From assembly GCF_019279795.1 (NCBI RefSeq), contig NC_056732.1, positions 182,287,096 through 182,351,095 of the forward strand: a stretch of 64,000 nt of DNA, in the 5' to 3' direction. The notes beneath the pieces were generated by a model, which was given only the letters and a program-made list of their open reading frames with translations, was not told the DNA's origin and made no database searches. This DNA comes from Protopterus annectens (taxonomy: Eukaryota; Chordata; Ceratodontiformes; Protopteridae). Each line of letters begins with the position of its first letter. Within the stretch, counting starts at the first letter, position 1. This document shows positions 22,564 through 34,485 of the stretch, piece after piece. The position numbers and the translations under genes were made by a program.

Positions 22564-23040
22564 CTTGAGCAGCCAGTTTGACACCCAGGACTCTTCACAT
22601 GAATGAAAAACTGTCTAATTCAAACAACAGTCACATCGCATCACATAATGTTCTCTCCTAACACATCCACACTGGAAGACAAACACGGATGAATTGGCAG
22701 AAGTTAGTAGAGAATAATGTCTTATTAGGAATGTTTTTTGAGTTGGAAAGCTAGATAGTAATAAAGTAAAACTGAAGTAAACAAGATGTCAGTAAAAGGG
22801 GTTAGTGAACTACAGCACTGGGGCTGTTAAATGTGGGCCAGCAATCCTAGCAGTATAATTTCCATGAACTGATAGAGAAGACAGACCCTAGAAGCATTTT
22901 TACAGCAAATGTACATTGCTCAGTTTCAGTATATCCCAGTAAAGTACAACTTAATTTCTCTAACACATACTTTCTAAACATTTTACAACCAAGCTCCCAA
23001 TGTATCTCTACAGCTATACACACAAAAATATAGCACATAC
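22564..23040. other. Unassigned intron sequence
   Basis: Between the minisatellite and the 27-bp exon. No element is recognised. Confidence 0.35.
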
Positions 23041-23067
23041 CAAAAATGTCATCATCATCTGTTACAT
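23041..23067 (-). CDS. NRP1: 27-bp micro-exon, probable neuropilin acidic stalk
   Basis: Seen: 27 bp on the minus strand, preceded by a strong pyrimidine tract and CTGTAG and followed by GTATGT, phase 1 at both ends. With the preceding G it encodes D-VTDDDDIF. The acceptor tract (from about 23093) is the best looking in the gene. The Asp cluster resembles the acidic segment of neuropilin stalks. At 27 bp it falls in the vertebrate micro-exon range and it is skippable without a frameshift. A chance match of this length with good splice sites is possible, but phase agreement with the exon at 25384 supports it. The following exon (transmembrane) was not found in the window. Confidence 0.55.
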
Positions 23068-23159
23068 CTACAGGAGAAAGCAAGTCTAAAAAGAAAAGAA
23101 AAAGGAAAAAAATTAAACCAATGAAAAAAAGGACTGGTTCTGTTTATATAATTTTGTAA

Positions 23160-23310
23160 ACTGGGGCGGAGCACTGGTACACAAAGACCTTTTTCAGATT
23201 CACCCTGGGGTTTCTGTCTGCTTAAGTGACGTGCTCAGAGTCACACACTAGGAAAATGAAGGTTAAGGTAACAAACCCAGGACTACAGGATGAATCCTGT
23301 AAATCAATTT
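23160..23310 (-). repeat. MIR/CORE-like SINE fragment
   Basis: Read on the minus strand it has CCTGGGTTTGTTACC (box B-like), then GTGTGTGACTCTGAGCACGT followed by CACTTAAG, which is the CORE motif of MIR-type SINEs (gacc..gggcaagtcacttaa), and CTGAAAAAGG in the tail. It is decayed. Confidence 0.5.
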
Positions 23311-23369
23311 CATTAACTGACAAAATAAAATCAGCACTATCATGGTTTACCATATATGAGCACTAATGT

Positions 23370-23757
23370 GGACTACTGCACTACTGCAGAGGCAAGGTGC
23401 ATGCCACTGCACTACTGCAGAAGCAAGGTGCATGCCACTGCACTACTGCAGAGGCAAGGTGCATGCCACTGCACTACTGCAGAGGCAAGGTGCATGCCGC
23501 TGCGCTACTGCAGAGGCAAGGTGCACACCGCTGCGCTACTGCAGAGGCAAGGTGCACGCCACTGCACTACTGCAGAGGCAAGGTGCATGCCGCTGCACTA
23601 CTGCAGAGGCAAGGTGCATGCCGCTGCACTACTGCAGAGGCAAGGTGCACGCCGCTGCAATAATGCAGAGGCAAGGTGCATGCCACTGCACTACTGCAGA
23701 GGCAAAGTGCATGCCACTGCACTACTGCAGAGGCAAGGTGCACGTCGCTGCACTACT
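23370..23757. repeat. 31-bp minisatellite, about 12 units
   Basis: Unit ACTACTGCAGAGGCAAGGTG followed by CATGCCACTGC, 31 bp, each unit with a PstI-like CTGCAG and usually GCATGC. Three units make 93 bp, so the same peptide appears in all three frames. It lies about 300 bp upstream of the acceptor of the 27-bp exon. Confidence 0.97.
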
Positions 23758-25383
23758 GCCCAGCACTCATGGAAGGTTGGCCATCTGTCCCTTTAAGCAC
23801 CAGACAAATGATCTAATTTGAAAATCCAGTAGACACTACTAGTAACAGACTGCCATCCATTCATGACTTAGTGCAAAACCCGATCTTCCAATGTCAGTGT
23901 GTGAGTGTGTGGACAGGTGGAGGAATATCGCATACATCCTGATATCATTACTGGTTCATATCTTGCAGAGGAAGAAATGCTAAAGTGAGACAAAAAGATC
24001 CTGCAATCCGATGACAATCTCATAATAACTTCAAACTAGTACCTCTAACTTCCCTCATCCTTTATTCTTGAAGCAATTGAGATAAGCCTTACATTTAGCT
24101 GAACTACTCTGCTGTACCTCATTGTTATCACAGACACATCCAGCAACACATTTTCTGGAAAGGCAGTAAGTAGTCCCATATGTCAGACTGTTGGATCAAT
24201 GGAGCCAGTGGTGCAGAGTATCTCAGTTAAAATTACATATGCAATGATTAAATGCTTAATTCAAATTTCAGTGACACTTCACACCAGCTACATAGCTTAA
24301 ATGTAGCCACTTTTCAAGTTTACTCCTTGGAATAAAGGTCATTTTGCTGAACAGACTTAATTTCAGAATACTTGACCAAATCCATTCCCCCCAAAAAACA
24401 TTAAGAAACAGTTGCTCCATTACACCTGACCTAGATATTCCTTTCACTTGCTGAAATTTTTTTCCAGAATTCATCCCTTGTTTCTATTTTGACATTTCTA
24501 TGACTCTCTGACTGTCCCGTATTTCCTACTTTGGTCTCCGGCTGTCCAGGCACTACTAGTTTGGCCTATATTTTGTACATATTCACCTTTCTTGCCTTTC
24601 AGGGCAGTTTATCATACGATGTCTGTCCCATGAAACACTGTTGTTTTTCTCCCTGGTTTTATGATTCAAGTACAATCCACTGCAGGTCTGCACAATGTCT
24701 GCTGACATCTATATTGATGTCATTGTCTTACATGACAGCATAACACTGTCCCATAGAAATGCAAGACCATGTATAAAGCATATGAACAAAGCACTTATTC
24801 TCCTGAATGTATCTAGGACCAAAGACTAAATTACAATTCATTGGAAAATGGTGCCCAAACCAATATTTTTCTTTGGTGCTTAAAGCCCTACAAGGAAGCT
24901 CATGGGAGAAATTAGCACTTTACAACTCTTACTATCATACAATACAAACATTTCAGCCATTATGGATAATTTAAAGGAAATAATCGCACCCTTTCACAAA
25001 TACTTTTGATTCAGTATTTAAGTCTATTTTCAGTATTTAGTGCAACAGAGTACTGAATTATCCCCAAGTAAATGAAAAAAATGATACCTATTACAGGTAT
25101 TGTTACCATAGAATATCATGTCCAGATACATACACATACCAAGATATGCAACAGAAGTGTTACAAACTGGTAAACTGGGTAAAATTACTGACACAGAAAC
25201 CTAATTCATTGTCAGTGAGCAATGCCCTGAAAATAACAGGCTATTAAGGAACATCATTGTACTGGAATAAATCAAAAATCTAAGTTGTCAAACAACTCAT
25301 GAAACAGTGAAGTAACTCTTTACAATACTTAAATGAAAATGACAGAAGCAAAATGGTGGAGTCCACGGCTATAGTATACATAC
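23758..25383. other. Unassigned intron sequence
   Basis: Intron between the 42-bp and 27-bp exons. No other coding exon or named repeat is supported. Confidence 0.35.
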
Positions 25384-25425
25384 CAGTCGTTTCAGTTGGT
25401 GAATATGGTAGTTCTACAGGTGTAT
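25384..25425 (-). CDS. NRP1: Small symmetric exon, probable neuropilin juxtamembrane stalk
   Basis: Seen: 42 bp on the minus strand with acceptor CTTGCTAG and donor GTATGT, phase 1 at both ends. After joining to the MAM exon (G+AT = Asp) it reads D-TPVELPYSPTETT. The sequence is rich in Pro, Thr and acidic residues, as expected for the region between the MAM domain and the membrane. The length is a multiple of three and both ends share a phase, so skipping it would keep the frame. Known: neuropilin genes vary this stalk by alternative splicing. There is no strong sequence match to a known stalk exon, so the call depends on splice sites, phase and composition. Confidence 0.6.
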
Positions 25426-25861
25426 CTAGCAAGAAAAGAAAAGAAAAATCACCTAAAGCCATTGGGAGAAAATTCATTTTCACATTAAATTACTACTATA
25501 ACCTTGTTCTATTTTTGAGTTTAAATGCTTTTTATGGAAAACATTCAAAACCAAAATAACTATACCACCCTTGCCTGAAATACAAAATACACATCATTTC
25601 CTACCATAAGAGAATGCATACACATTTCTAATGTATACTTAAACAATGTCAACATTCATTTAACATTTCTATAACAACAGCACTAACACGTTTTACACCT
25701 TTGCAGAGCAATACATTTCAATGGAATATTTTTACCAAATATTTTCTTTTTTCACATTTCTACCAAATATTTCACTAGCAAACATGCCAGCAAATATGTC
25801 TGGCAAAAATTATACTCTTATCCCCTCCTAACTTATCACAAACCTTCCCCCAAACCCCCCT

Positions 25862-27530
25862 ACATGTCTGAAGAGCAAGTCTTCAAAGTCAAGTCCAAGG
25901 CAAAAAACACAGCCTCTATGGGACCAGATTACATCCCAGGCTGTCTTTTAAACAGGTTAAAACATGAACTAGCATCACCACTAAGTACCCTTTTCAATCT
26001 TAGTCTAACCACAGGCTTTATTCCTGCAGAATGGAGAACAGCAACAGTTATTCCCTCTACAAAGGTGGCCTAGCAACAGACCTTGGAATTACAGACCCAT
26101 AAGCCTGACCAGCCTCATATGTAAGGCCATGGAACGTATCATTATGGACCTCATAAATAAAGACATTGGTCACCTCCAAACCCTGGATCCTACCCAATTC
26201 AGCTTCATCAAGGACAGATCCTACCTGTTAAATCTGGTGGACTTCTTTGAAAATGTGACCGGGGTCATTGACGAGGGCAAATCTGTGCACACAGCATACC
26301 TCGACTTGGCAAAGGCTTTTGACACAATCCCACATTCAGGCATTACTGATAAATTTAGTAAACTGAATACAAACCCCTTCATTGTAAGTTGGGCTGCCAA
26401 CTGACTCACAAACCAGACACATGCTATCAAAGTGGGTGACTCTACATCAACCAGAAGATCTGTTACCAGCGGTACCGCAGGGGTCAGTGCTGGTCCCCCT
26501 ACTGTTTATTATATACTTCTCAGAAGTTCGGGTCAAAACTACTGGGTTGTGGCTGACCAAGTTTGCAGACGACTGCAAACTAGGTGCAATCATTGAATCC
26601 CCAAATGATGTAAAAAAACTCCAGCAGGGTCTCGCACAGACCAGCAACAAGTGTATTAGTCATAGTCTCAGACTGAATGCAAAGAAATGCATCATCATTT
26701 CCTTTGGCACAAACAGTGTCCCTTCACACTATAAAACCAACAGCAGTACCCTAAATACCCACAAAGTGGTAAGGAATCTGGGATCATATGTTGACTGCAA
26801 CCCAACTTTGACCACCATGTGTCTACTGTAGTAAGGAAGCCTTTCTAAATAGCACACTTGACTAATACAGGCATCACCTCAAGATCAAAAGAGGTTATAA
26901 ACTGTCTATACTCGGCACTAATCTGGCCCATAATTGAGTATAACGCCACATTCGGCATGTACTGTACAAAGCACCTGTAGTAACTGCAGAGACCACAGAG
27001 GTTTCTAACAAAGAAGATAAAGGAGCTCCAGCAAGTGCCTTACAAAGACCGACTAAAGTCCATGTCCTATACTCCGTGTTGTATAGACTTCTTAGTGGGG
27101 ACTTATACCTGGCCTACAAAGCAATTCAGTACCCAAAACTAATGAACTTGCTGCATATCCATAAATCAAACATGATTAGGGTTACCCATTCCAGAGACCT
27201 AAATATAGCCTGCAACTTAAATAGGACATGCTGGAGGGACAGATTTATCTCTCAGTAACTGCTGTGTCTTTGGAACAGGCTACCAATTTATGTGAAACAG
27301 AGCACCTCTACAATACTGTTCAAGAAGAACCTGGACAAGTGGATGGGTCACTGTAAATTTTTTACCAGGGATAGCGCCATCAACCGTCCTGGACATTGGC
27401 AGTCATAACTAAATGCAATCTTAGGTATTGACTAGCATTTTCATGGTATTACATTGGGATGAAACAGCTAGGGTTAAAATGACCTCTGGGTCGATAGCCT
27501 AGTAATCTCCTATGATCCTACGAGTCTATG
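25862..27530 (+). mobile_element. CR1/L2-like LINE, 5'-truncated diverged copy
   Basis: RT remnants in several frames: GPDYIPGCLLNRL and EWRTATVIP (25864-26073), AYLDLAKAFDTIPHSG (26129-26404), VPQGSVLVPLLFIIYFSEV with KFADDCKLG (26421-26831) and the C-terminal block (27076-27258). The 3' end has GATAGCCTAG, then a decayed CTATGATCCTACGAGTC in place of the ATGAACC tandem. It is more diverged than the copies at 9.9 and 17.5 kb and represents an older subfamily. It lies antisense to the neuropilin transcript in the intron upstream of the 42-bp exon. Confidence 0.85.
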
Positions 27531-29244
27531 ACCTTCCTAAACCATACTGTTGTTGTTTACAGGACATTGACATCTTTGACATATTTGTTTAACCCCTCTG
27601 ACCAACATCTTTTGTTTAACACAGATAGAAGCTTTGCTATTGTCTGCAATGCTATGTAATTCTTCAGCATACTCTCCCTATCCTCTCCCACGTTATTTCA
27701 TCCTTCTCTTCTTCAGGATCCTCTTAACCCTCCTGCCTTTTTAGTCTATAGCACTGTAGGAACTTCGCTCAGTCTTCATTTAAACATCCCTGCACTACAT
27801 CTGGAAAACCCCATTTTGTTCTTCTTCTGATTAGCACAGCAATTCCACCTCCAAAGAGGTCTTACTAGATCCCATAAACTACTTCCAGTTCTTCACTAAA
27901 TTAGTCTCTCAGTGAAGCCCATATTAGCAGTCAGTGCCCTAATCTGCTAGCTGTCCCTCTCTACTATCCCCAACCTCCCCACACATAAAACTGCCATATC
28001 TAGTCTGACAGCTTGGCCATAACTTTAACCTTTAAGACAATTATGAAAATAAGTCTGCAAATTATTGGTTTTCTAGTCTCTTCCTCAGTTGGGTGGTGCT
28101 ACCACCACACTCTCCAATGTAGAAGACACATTTCACCAGCTGCTGTAGTATTATGCCTGTGGTAGCTCTACCCCCCTCAAGTTCTCCATGAAACATATCT
28201 GCCCAACTTGCCTTTCCTCTTCACACATTTATTCACTTTCCAAACCTCTTTGGCTGAAACCAGTCATACAGTATATCAACCCCCCCCCCTTTCACTGCAC
28301 AGTACACATCCTCTATCATGTTTCCCTGCCAACCTTCTACCTTTATGGCCTACTTTGTACTATATAAGTGTTCCTAAAATTCCCTGCAATTGTCCCCAAA
28401 CTTCCTCCCTCACTGATTATTTCCATATCTCTTCTCAGACTTTACTAACCTACCCCCCTTTTTTGTGTTAATTTTCATACCAAGTGCTTTCCTATTCTCT
28501 CCCCACATAACCACTTAAACCCCTCCTATAGACACTACTCATATGAATTTGCTATTTTAATCTCACTAGTTAATTTATATCAGAGGACTGAAACAGCTAA
28601 ACTTTTGCATTTTGACTACAACATTCCAATAATGGGTAGATTTTCCAAAAATAAATGAATTTTGTGCAGCATAAAATCTGACGTAAACTAATACCTGGAT
28701 CAGTCACAGAAAACTAAATGTTCAGATCTTATCAGAGCCCCTCGACTGACTTCATGTGTCTGTGGAAAAATACCACCTGACTGCAATCCTTGCACCCGAA
28801 ATACTGGATACAGACATTATATATTTTTTAAATTGAATATACTTTGTTAACTTCAGAGCAGCGACCGTATACATGTGCCCATTTTCTGAACAGTTTTAAG
28901 TGTTGCACTCCTAAAAATGTAAACACTAAAACAGTCATGTAATAAAAATGGAAACAATCATTACTGCAGCTTGTAAGGGATGGTTTCTTTTAATGCCCCT
29001 CTCTTCTTCAGAAATTTGAGTTTAGTTTGAACATTAAATTATTTTTTTTTTTCACGTTTTAAGTTGTTTGCTTCATTGTATACTGATGTTTTTTATTCAA
29101 GGCATTTTGCTGCTTTTCTTGAACACTCATTCATTCAAGCACTCACACATGGTTGGAGCAAGTTTGGAGAAGGTTAAGAGGATATGGTAGAACCAGTTAT
29201 TGAGGAAGGCACTGGGATCAGCTGACCTTTAGCTGTAAGGGGAG
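27531..29244. other. Unassigned intron sequence, pyrimidine-rich in part
   Basis: About 27640-28520 is C/T-rich (many CCCC and CTTC words) without exons or motifs that I can support. Confidence 0.35.
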
Positions 29245-29563
29245 CATACCTCTCAACTGTCCCTAATTTTCAGGGACGTCCCTGATTTTGACTCAGATTT
29301 TAACTCTGTCCCACTTAATCCCTCCTAAAACTACTGACTTTGGGCAGAAAGGTGGTGAATCACACTTAATGAATAATGACAATAATTAAGAGTTATAAAC
29401 TTCTTTTACTTCAGAAAATGTGTATTAATTCATATGCTCTGATTCTGTCAATGTTTCAAGTTAATAGCACTAATATTTTAAAAGTGTCCCTGATTGTCCC
29501 TGTTTTTTTCTTGACTAGTCCCTGATTCTGTTGAAATTTGTCCCCAATTGGTTGAGAGGTCTG
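29245..29563. mobile_element. Small TIR transposon with 8-bp target duplication (hAT-like)
   Basis: 319 bp bounded by CATACCTCTCAAC and its inverse GTTGAGAGGTCTG. The flanks carry a perfect 8-bp direct duplication AAGGGGAG (29237-29244 and 29564-29571). Eight bases is the hAT duplication size. The interior has repeated GTCCCTGATT words and no coding capacity. A second copy in opposite orientation is at 45447-45735. Confidence 0.8.
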
Positions 29564-29589
29564 AAGGGGAGCCAAAAATACTCTCCTTC

Positions 29590-29860
29590 TCAAAAAAAAA
29601 AAAAAAAAATAGAGAGAAAGCAGGGAAAGTTACTGCTATTACAGACGGCATTGTTATGAATGTTGAGATTACAGTCTTAGTCAGCAGTCCCATTTATTAA
29701 TTAGGTAGGCCCACTGGACACACAGCTCCTTTTCAGGGAGTTAAGTGACTTGCTCATGGTTAAACAGTAGACAAATAAAAGCTGAAAAAATCAAGCCCTG
29801 TACCACAGGAACTCTTACTCACAGCCTTAGCCCTCTGTGCCAGTTGCCAGACATATTCAA
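29590..29860 (-). repeat. MIR/CORE-like SINE fragment
   Basis: Read on the minus strand from about 29855 it has a degraded head, then CCATGAGCAAGTCACTTAAC (the CORE motif), CTGAAAAGGAGCTG, GTGTCCAGTGGGCC and AATTAATAAATGGG. A poly(A) run (29594-29609) sits next to it but belongs to other sequence. Confidence 0.5.
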
Positions 29861-30248
29861 GGAAGAACAAAACCTTACAGATATTTACTGGTAGCCTAGG
29901 AGGCTTGAGAAGCTATTTGCAAAGTTTGGGTTCACCTGCTTTAAAAAAGTGAGAGAAAACTACAAAACCTCCCATCATACATCCGAGCTGCTGTACCAGT
30001 GCAGATTTCAGTGGATGAATGGTACATATGCAATGAATTTTTAAGACAAATCCAGTGAAATGCTATTATGCCACTGTAAGTCACGTGTTGTAATATGACT
30101 TTCTGTCAGTGCACAATGCTGCCAGGATTGAAAAGTGCTAGCTTTCACGTTAGGCACAGCATGTTTAAACAAGACATTTTGCAACCTCTGAGGTATATTA
30201 AGTATGGGTTGCAGGAGATATAGCTCTCTTTGTGTGTGTGTGTGAGTG

Positions 30249-30283
<35 letters not shown>

Positions 30284-32023
30284 GTGTTGGGGAGAGAAGC
30301 TATACTAAAAAAATGTTGATTTCTGATTGATCTTGTTGGGAAAGGCAAGCCATTCATCAGCATGGGAATTTTAAATACTAGTTATATTATTATAATAGAT
30401 AATGCAGAAATACAATTATATCATAAACCACTATAAGTTACATACATTTCTTAAATTATTGATATATGTGGTATATGTAGCACAAAAAACATTTAAACAG
30501 CAGATTTCAATATTCCATAGTTTGTTCAGTGGAAAGCAACAAAAATTGATCTATTTGGTTTTGGACTTATGTGACAGGGAGTGGTGCACTGAAACAGAAA
30601 CTTGTAAAACACCTGGATTTGCAAGCAGTGGGTCTTATAAGAAAATATTTACAATTGTATTTAAATGCACTGCCAGTAAATGTAACCCTGTATGAACTGC
30701 AGAGTCAAGTCTGGATACTTTGTGGGTGCTGTGAGGAACACTCTTGGCCAATAACAAAGACTGAAACAATACAGTTTAATGATACTTAATTGTACCCTGA
30801 CTTAGGAATGGGGTCCATTCCCTTTATTATATTAAAAACCCAAACCAATTGGAGAAATTAAACTTGAAGAAAAAGCACAAGGCATGTCAGTGAGGTCAGA
30901 AAGTGTCCGTTTGCAAACATACAGTACAAGTTCACTAATAATGTGTCAAGTAGGAGACAATCTTCCATTGGTTTGATTTTATGACTGAAATGTTATACCG
31001 TAACAATACCTTTTCAATAAGAGATCATGAATTCATATTGGCCAAACTGTTAAAAAATGTCTTTTTTCCTCTTCTTTATAACACCTAAAACACACACATG
31101 TAGAGCAAACCATGCATTAAAACCAGTAACTTTTAAATTAGCATGTTATTTCACTTTAACCTGACAAAAATGATCTTTTAATATGTAGATACAACTTAGA
31201 AGCTCTTTTCTTGGCAGGTTGTAACCTGACATTGTTTGTCCATTTTGTCTGAGATTTAGTGCACACAGAACCCCCCCCCCCCAAGGTCCTCAAATATATA
31301 ATCTTTGCGCCACATTAGATGAATGGTGCGATTTATTAACAGGTAAATATTACTTTATAAATTTAGTTTGGCAGCTTTGTGTTTATTAAAAGACAATTCA
31401 TTGTCAGGGTTTGAATATGTTTTAACTATTTAATTTGCATTTCCTTGTTTATATACTGGACTCCTGTCACATCCTTCCCAGGCAAAAAGCTGTTTCCTGC
31501 TAAAAGACCAGCTTCCCATTTTCTTTTGTATATCTTATCAGTCTTTAAGAACATTTCCTCCAGTTTAGAACTTACTTCTTCACTAGTCAGTTTCTATGTT
31601 ATGTTTATTATTTATTGTTCTTCGAGTTATTGTACTTTACCAGCACTTGGGATTCCACTTTTGGACCAGCTTCCTTAAATGGTCGAGAGCATACATTTCC
31701 TGCACTCTGACGCACTTCCTCTGCTGCTTTTTGACTTCACAGACTTTTTCTTTTGAATGCATGCCACTAAGATTACTGGTTCCTACACACATCTTCATGT
31801 GGAGTCACAATGTACTTAAAAGTCTATAACCCTTTGTTAACTGCAGTCCACGACCTGCTTCAGGAAAGGTTTAGAAACAGTCTGGCATGCTACATACTGA
31901 ATGAAAGGGACTGGGCAAGAAACATTATGTACATTGAAAAGTAATACTATCAAGTGTGACTGGTTAACCCCCTAGTAATTACATCATACTTAATTACATC
32001 ATACTTAATTACATCATACATAC
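29861..32023. other. Intron sequence with (GT)n at 30228-30289
   Basis: The only features I can name are a GT microsatellite (30228-30289) and a C run at 31271-31282. No exon with consistent phase was found. Confidence 0.4.
31977..32021. repeat. 15-bp tandem repeat at the MAM exon donor
   Basis: Three units of AATTACATCATACTT (last unit ends CAT). On the minus strand each full unit contains AAGTATGA, which resembles a splice donor, next to the true donor at 32023. Confidence 0.9.
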
Positions 32024-32108
32024 CCGTGCAAGGAACACTATCTTGTATGGCAACGTCATCTACTGCGATATCCCCTTCATCTTCACCAATGTGTCCTTCA
32101 ATTATAAC
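32024..32108 (-). CDS. NRP1: Neuropilin (NRP1-like) exon: C-terminal MAM domain
   Basis: Seen: 85 bp on the minus strand, acceptor TTATTAG and donor GTATGT, phase 0 in and phase 1 out. It encodes VIIEGHIGEDEGDIAVDD, ending DSVPCT. Known: the last strand of MAM domains reads V-I-F-E-G-x-x-G...GDIAxDDI followed by the final Cys. NRP1 has VIFEGEIG and GIAVDDI. It continues the central MAM exon directly (KLYQ then VIIEG) with matching phase and supplies the fourth conserved Cys. The last base, G, pairs with AT at the start of the next exon to give Asp. The donor lies at the edge of a 15-bp tandem repeat (31977-32021). The Gly-Asp-Ile-Ala core is intact, so nothing here suggests a pseudogene. Confidence 0.88.
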
Positions 32109-33124
32109 CTAATAAGAAAACAACAACATTCAATCAACAGATTTAAAAAAAATGTGGCATTGACAAGTAATCAGGTTAATTACATTTTTTCTATTAGTTT
32201 TAGAGTTAAACCAAGTTATTAGTCTAAAGCAATATTTCTAAAATATTCAGTTCTGGAGAACTCAGAGGCTCAGCGAGTACTGACATGGCACACACAAATG
32301 CACAGTAATTTCAGGGCTGATTATATTTTATATTAAGTAGGGTTTCAGGATTAAAGCAACCTGCATGGTTAAGAGGAGGGGGAGGCTTAGAATGTAATTG
32401 ACTACAGTTGTCAGAAGACACAAACTGCAGTGTTTATCCCCACTGGCTGATGACTAGAAAAACTCCGTCAGCAAATTAACTTTCTCTGTGCAGTATTGCC
32501 TGTGTTTTCCTGCAATTCACTTTTATAAATCTGTCTGAGGAGAATGTGTACTCTATGTTTTTGTTACTAAACAGTATCTGGACTAAGCAGAAGGGTTGGC
32601 TGTTAATTACACATTTAGTATCAGGAAATAATATTACTGGAACACAACATTCCAATCAATCATTTTAAAGAAAGGACAATATGAAAGATTACTTTGCTAG
32701 ATTGAAATCATTTTAATGGTCATCCAAATGGACCCACAGACTTCATATGCACGGTAAACTGTATTTTAGAGTCATTGCTACAATGCTGATTACAGTATTT
32801 AAAGCATGCAGCTATTATGTCTAATGGAAGAAAGAAAGAAAAACATGAGACAAAAATACTTTCTGATGTTGAATTTATGAGTTGTTAAAATTGAGTTGAA
32901 ATGTACTTTTATGGCATGTAGTATAGTTCTACTAACTAGACTAGAGAATTGCAGACCTGTTACTGTCAAATTTTGTTTTCAAACATCACAGTGCTAAACA
33001 TGTTGGACCATTTTCTAAAATTATTTAACAGCAGCCTTCTGAAGAACCTGCTGAGGCACTTGAGATAAGCAATATGTTGCCTAAACAGCAAAACTACTTT
33101 CTAGACGCCGTGTGTAATGAAAAA

Positions 33125-33216
<92 letters not shown>

Positions 33217-33575
33217 TAAATGAGTACACGGTTAAGATGTATGTTGGACCATGCATGTTTCAAGCAATTCCACCTGAAACAAATACTGTTCTGTGCTTTG
33301 ATCGCTACTTGAAGGACATGCATGCCCCAAAGAAAGTCAGCAATAATGTTTTTTGTTATTTCTTACACATATACATCTTGTATTTGACAAGTCTACAAAC
33401 TATTAATTAACAATGCAATTTCCAGCAATACTGTACTCTGAACAGTGCAAGCAATTTTGTAGAGCAATGGACGGCATATGGTGTACTGAAAAAAATGAAA
33501 ACCAGTGTAAAGGAAGCAGTAACTTTGCTTCAAGTAATACTTTACAAATGTTTTTCAGTAATCATATGGCTGAAC
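32109..33575. other. Intron sequence with (CA)n at 33126-33214
   Basis: Contains a CA microsatellite of about 90 bp with one CG interruption. Nothing else is recognised. Confidence 0.5.
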
Positions 33576-34235
33576 AGCTCTACTTCACTTGACCTAAAAC
33601 TCATTTGACTGACACCCAATTGACCTAAATTTCATTTGACTGACAACTCTTTTGACTGACTCCCATTTCACAGACAGCTTACAATGCTGAATTTCAAAAT
33701 ACTACATCTTAAACCATAGACAAGCACAATTAGAAGATCAATAACTAACCCTTTCCAGAACTTAAAACTACTTACTAACCCTTTTAACAGAAACGGGACA
33801 ATGTACAACCAAACTAGATGGGGGGTATGCCCCTCCAATTATATATACTAACTCCAGTATCACACTACAGTGGGGAAAAGGGCATATACCTTTAACCTAC
33901 GCTACAGTACTCTACACAGTGTCACTACTGCTGGGAATGCCAAAACATTCACCAAATTACTTTAGATACTTCCCATAAAAATTTAAATAGAAAAACCCAC
34001 AATTAGCTACACTACAACACTACTTTCTACTTGACTATCGGAATTCTAACAGTCAGCACTATAAGTTACAGTAATTCTTATTATCACAAACAAGTCACAG
34101 GTGTAGGAAAACCCACAACAAGTCTATGTCTTACATGTCAGTGAAATGGGAGTCAGTCAAATGAAATTTAGGTCAGTTGGGTAATGGTCAAATGGGTGTC
34201 AGTGAAATGAGTTTTAGGTCAAGTGAAGTAGACCA
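33576..34235. mobile_element. Foldback-type TIR transposon with 8-bp target duplication
   Basis: 660 bp with long inverted ends of about 100 bp: the left end TCTACTTCACTTGACCTAAA is mirrored by GGTCAAGTGAAGTAGA at the right. Within each end, related words recur (CATTTGACTGAC, GACCTAAA), giving a sub-repeat structure. The flanks carry GGCTGAAC at 33568-33575 and 34236-34243, an exact 8-bp target duplication. There is no coding capacity. Best described as a non-autonomous hAT-like element in the intron between the central and C-terminal MAM exons. Confidence 0.8.
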
Positions 34236-34485
34236 GGCTGAACATATACTGTTCTTACTTGCATTTAGGCATAAAAAGGAAGAGCTTTACAGTCCAATGC
34301 ATTGTATTGCTTCCACTGTTCTTTTATTTTTTTCCTAAACAGATAAGGAAGGACTAAAACACAGTAATGTTACTAGTGTACATATTTGATTAACGTGTAG
34401 AGTTTGCACAGTGATATGCATAGTCATCCCATGCTCCTGTGTGCTACCACATAACTCAGCTGTATCACTTGATAGAGACATTTAC

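Noticed and set aside
21451..22581. 376-residue open frame made of MICRYNSIDPPH repeats, and its minus-strand partners
   Set aside because: It is the in-frame reading of a 36-bp minisatellite. No splice sites, start context or family are seen.
23356..23821. Three parallel open frames with Cys-rich repeats
   Set aside because: They are the same 31-bp minisatellite read in three frames.
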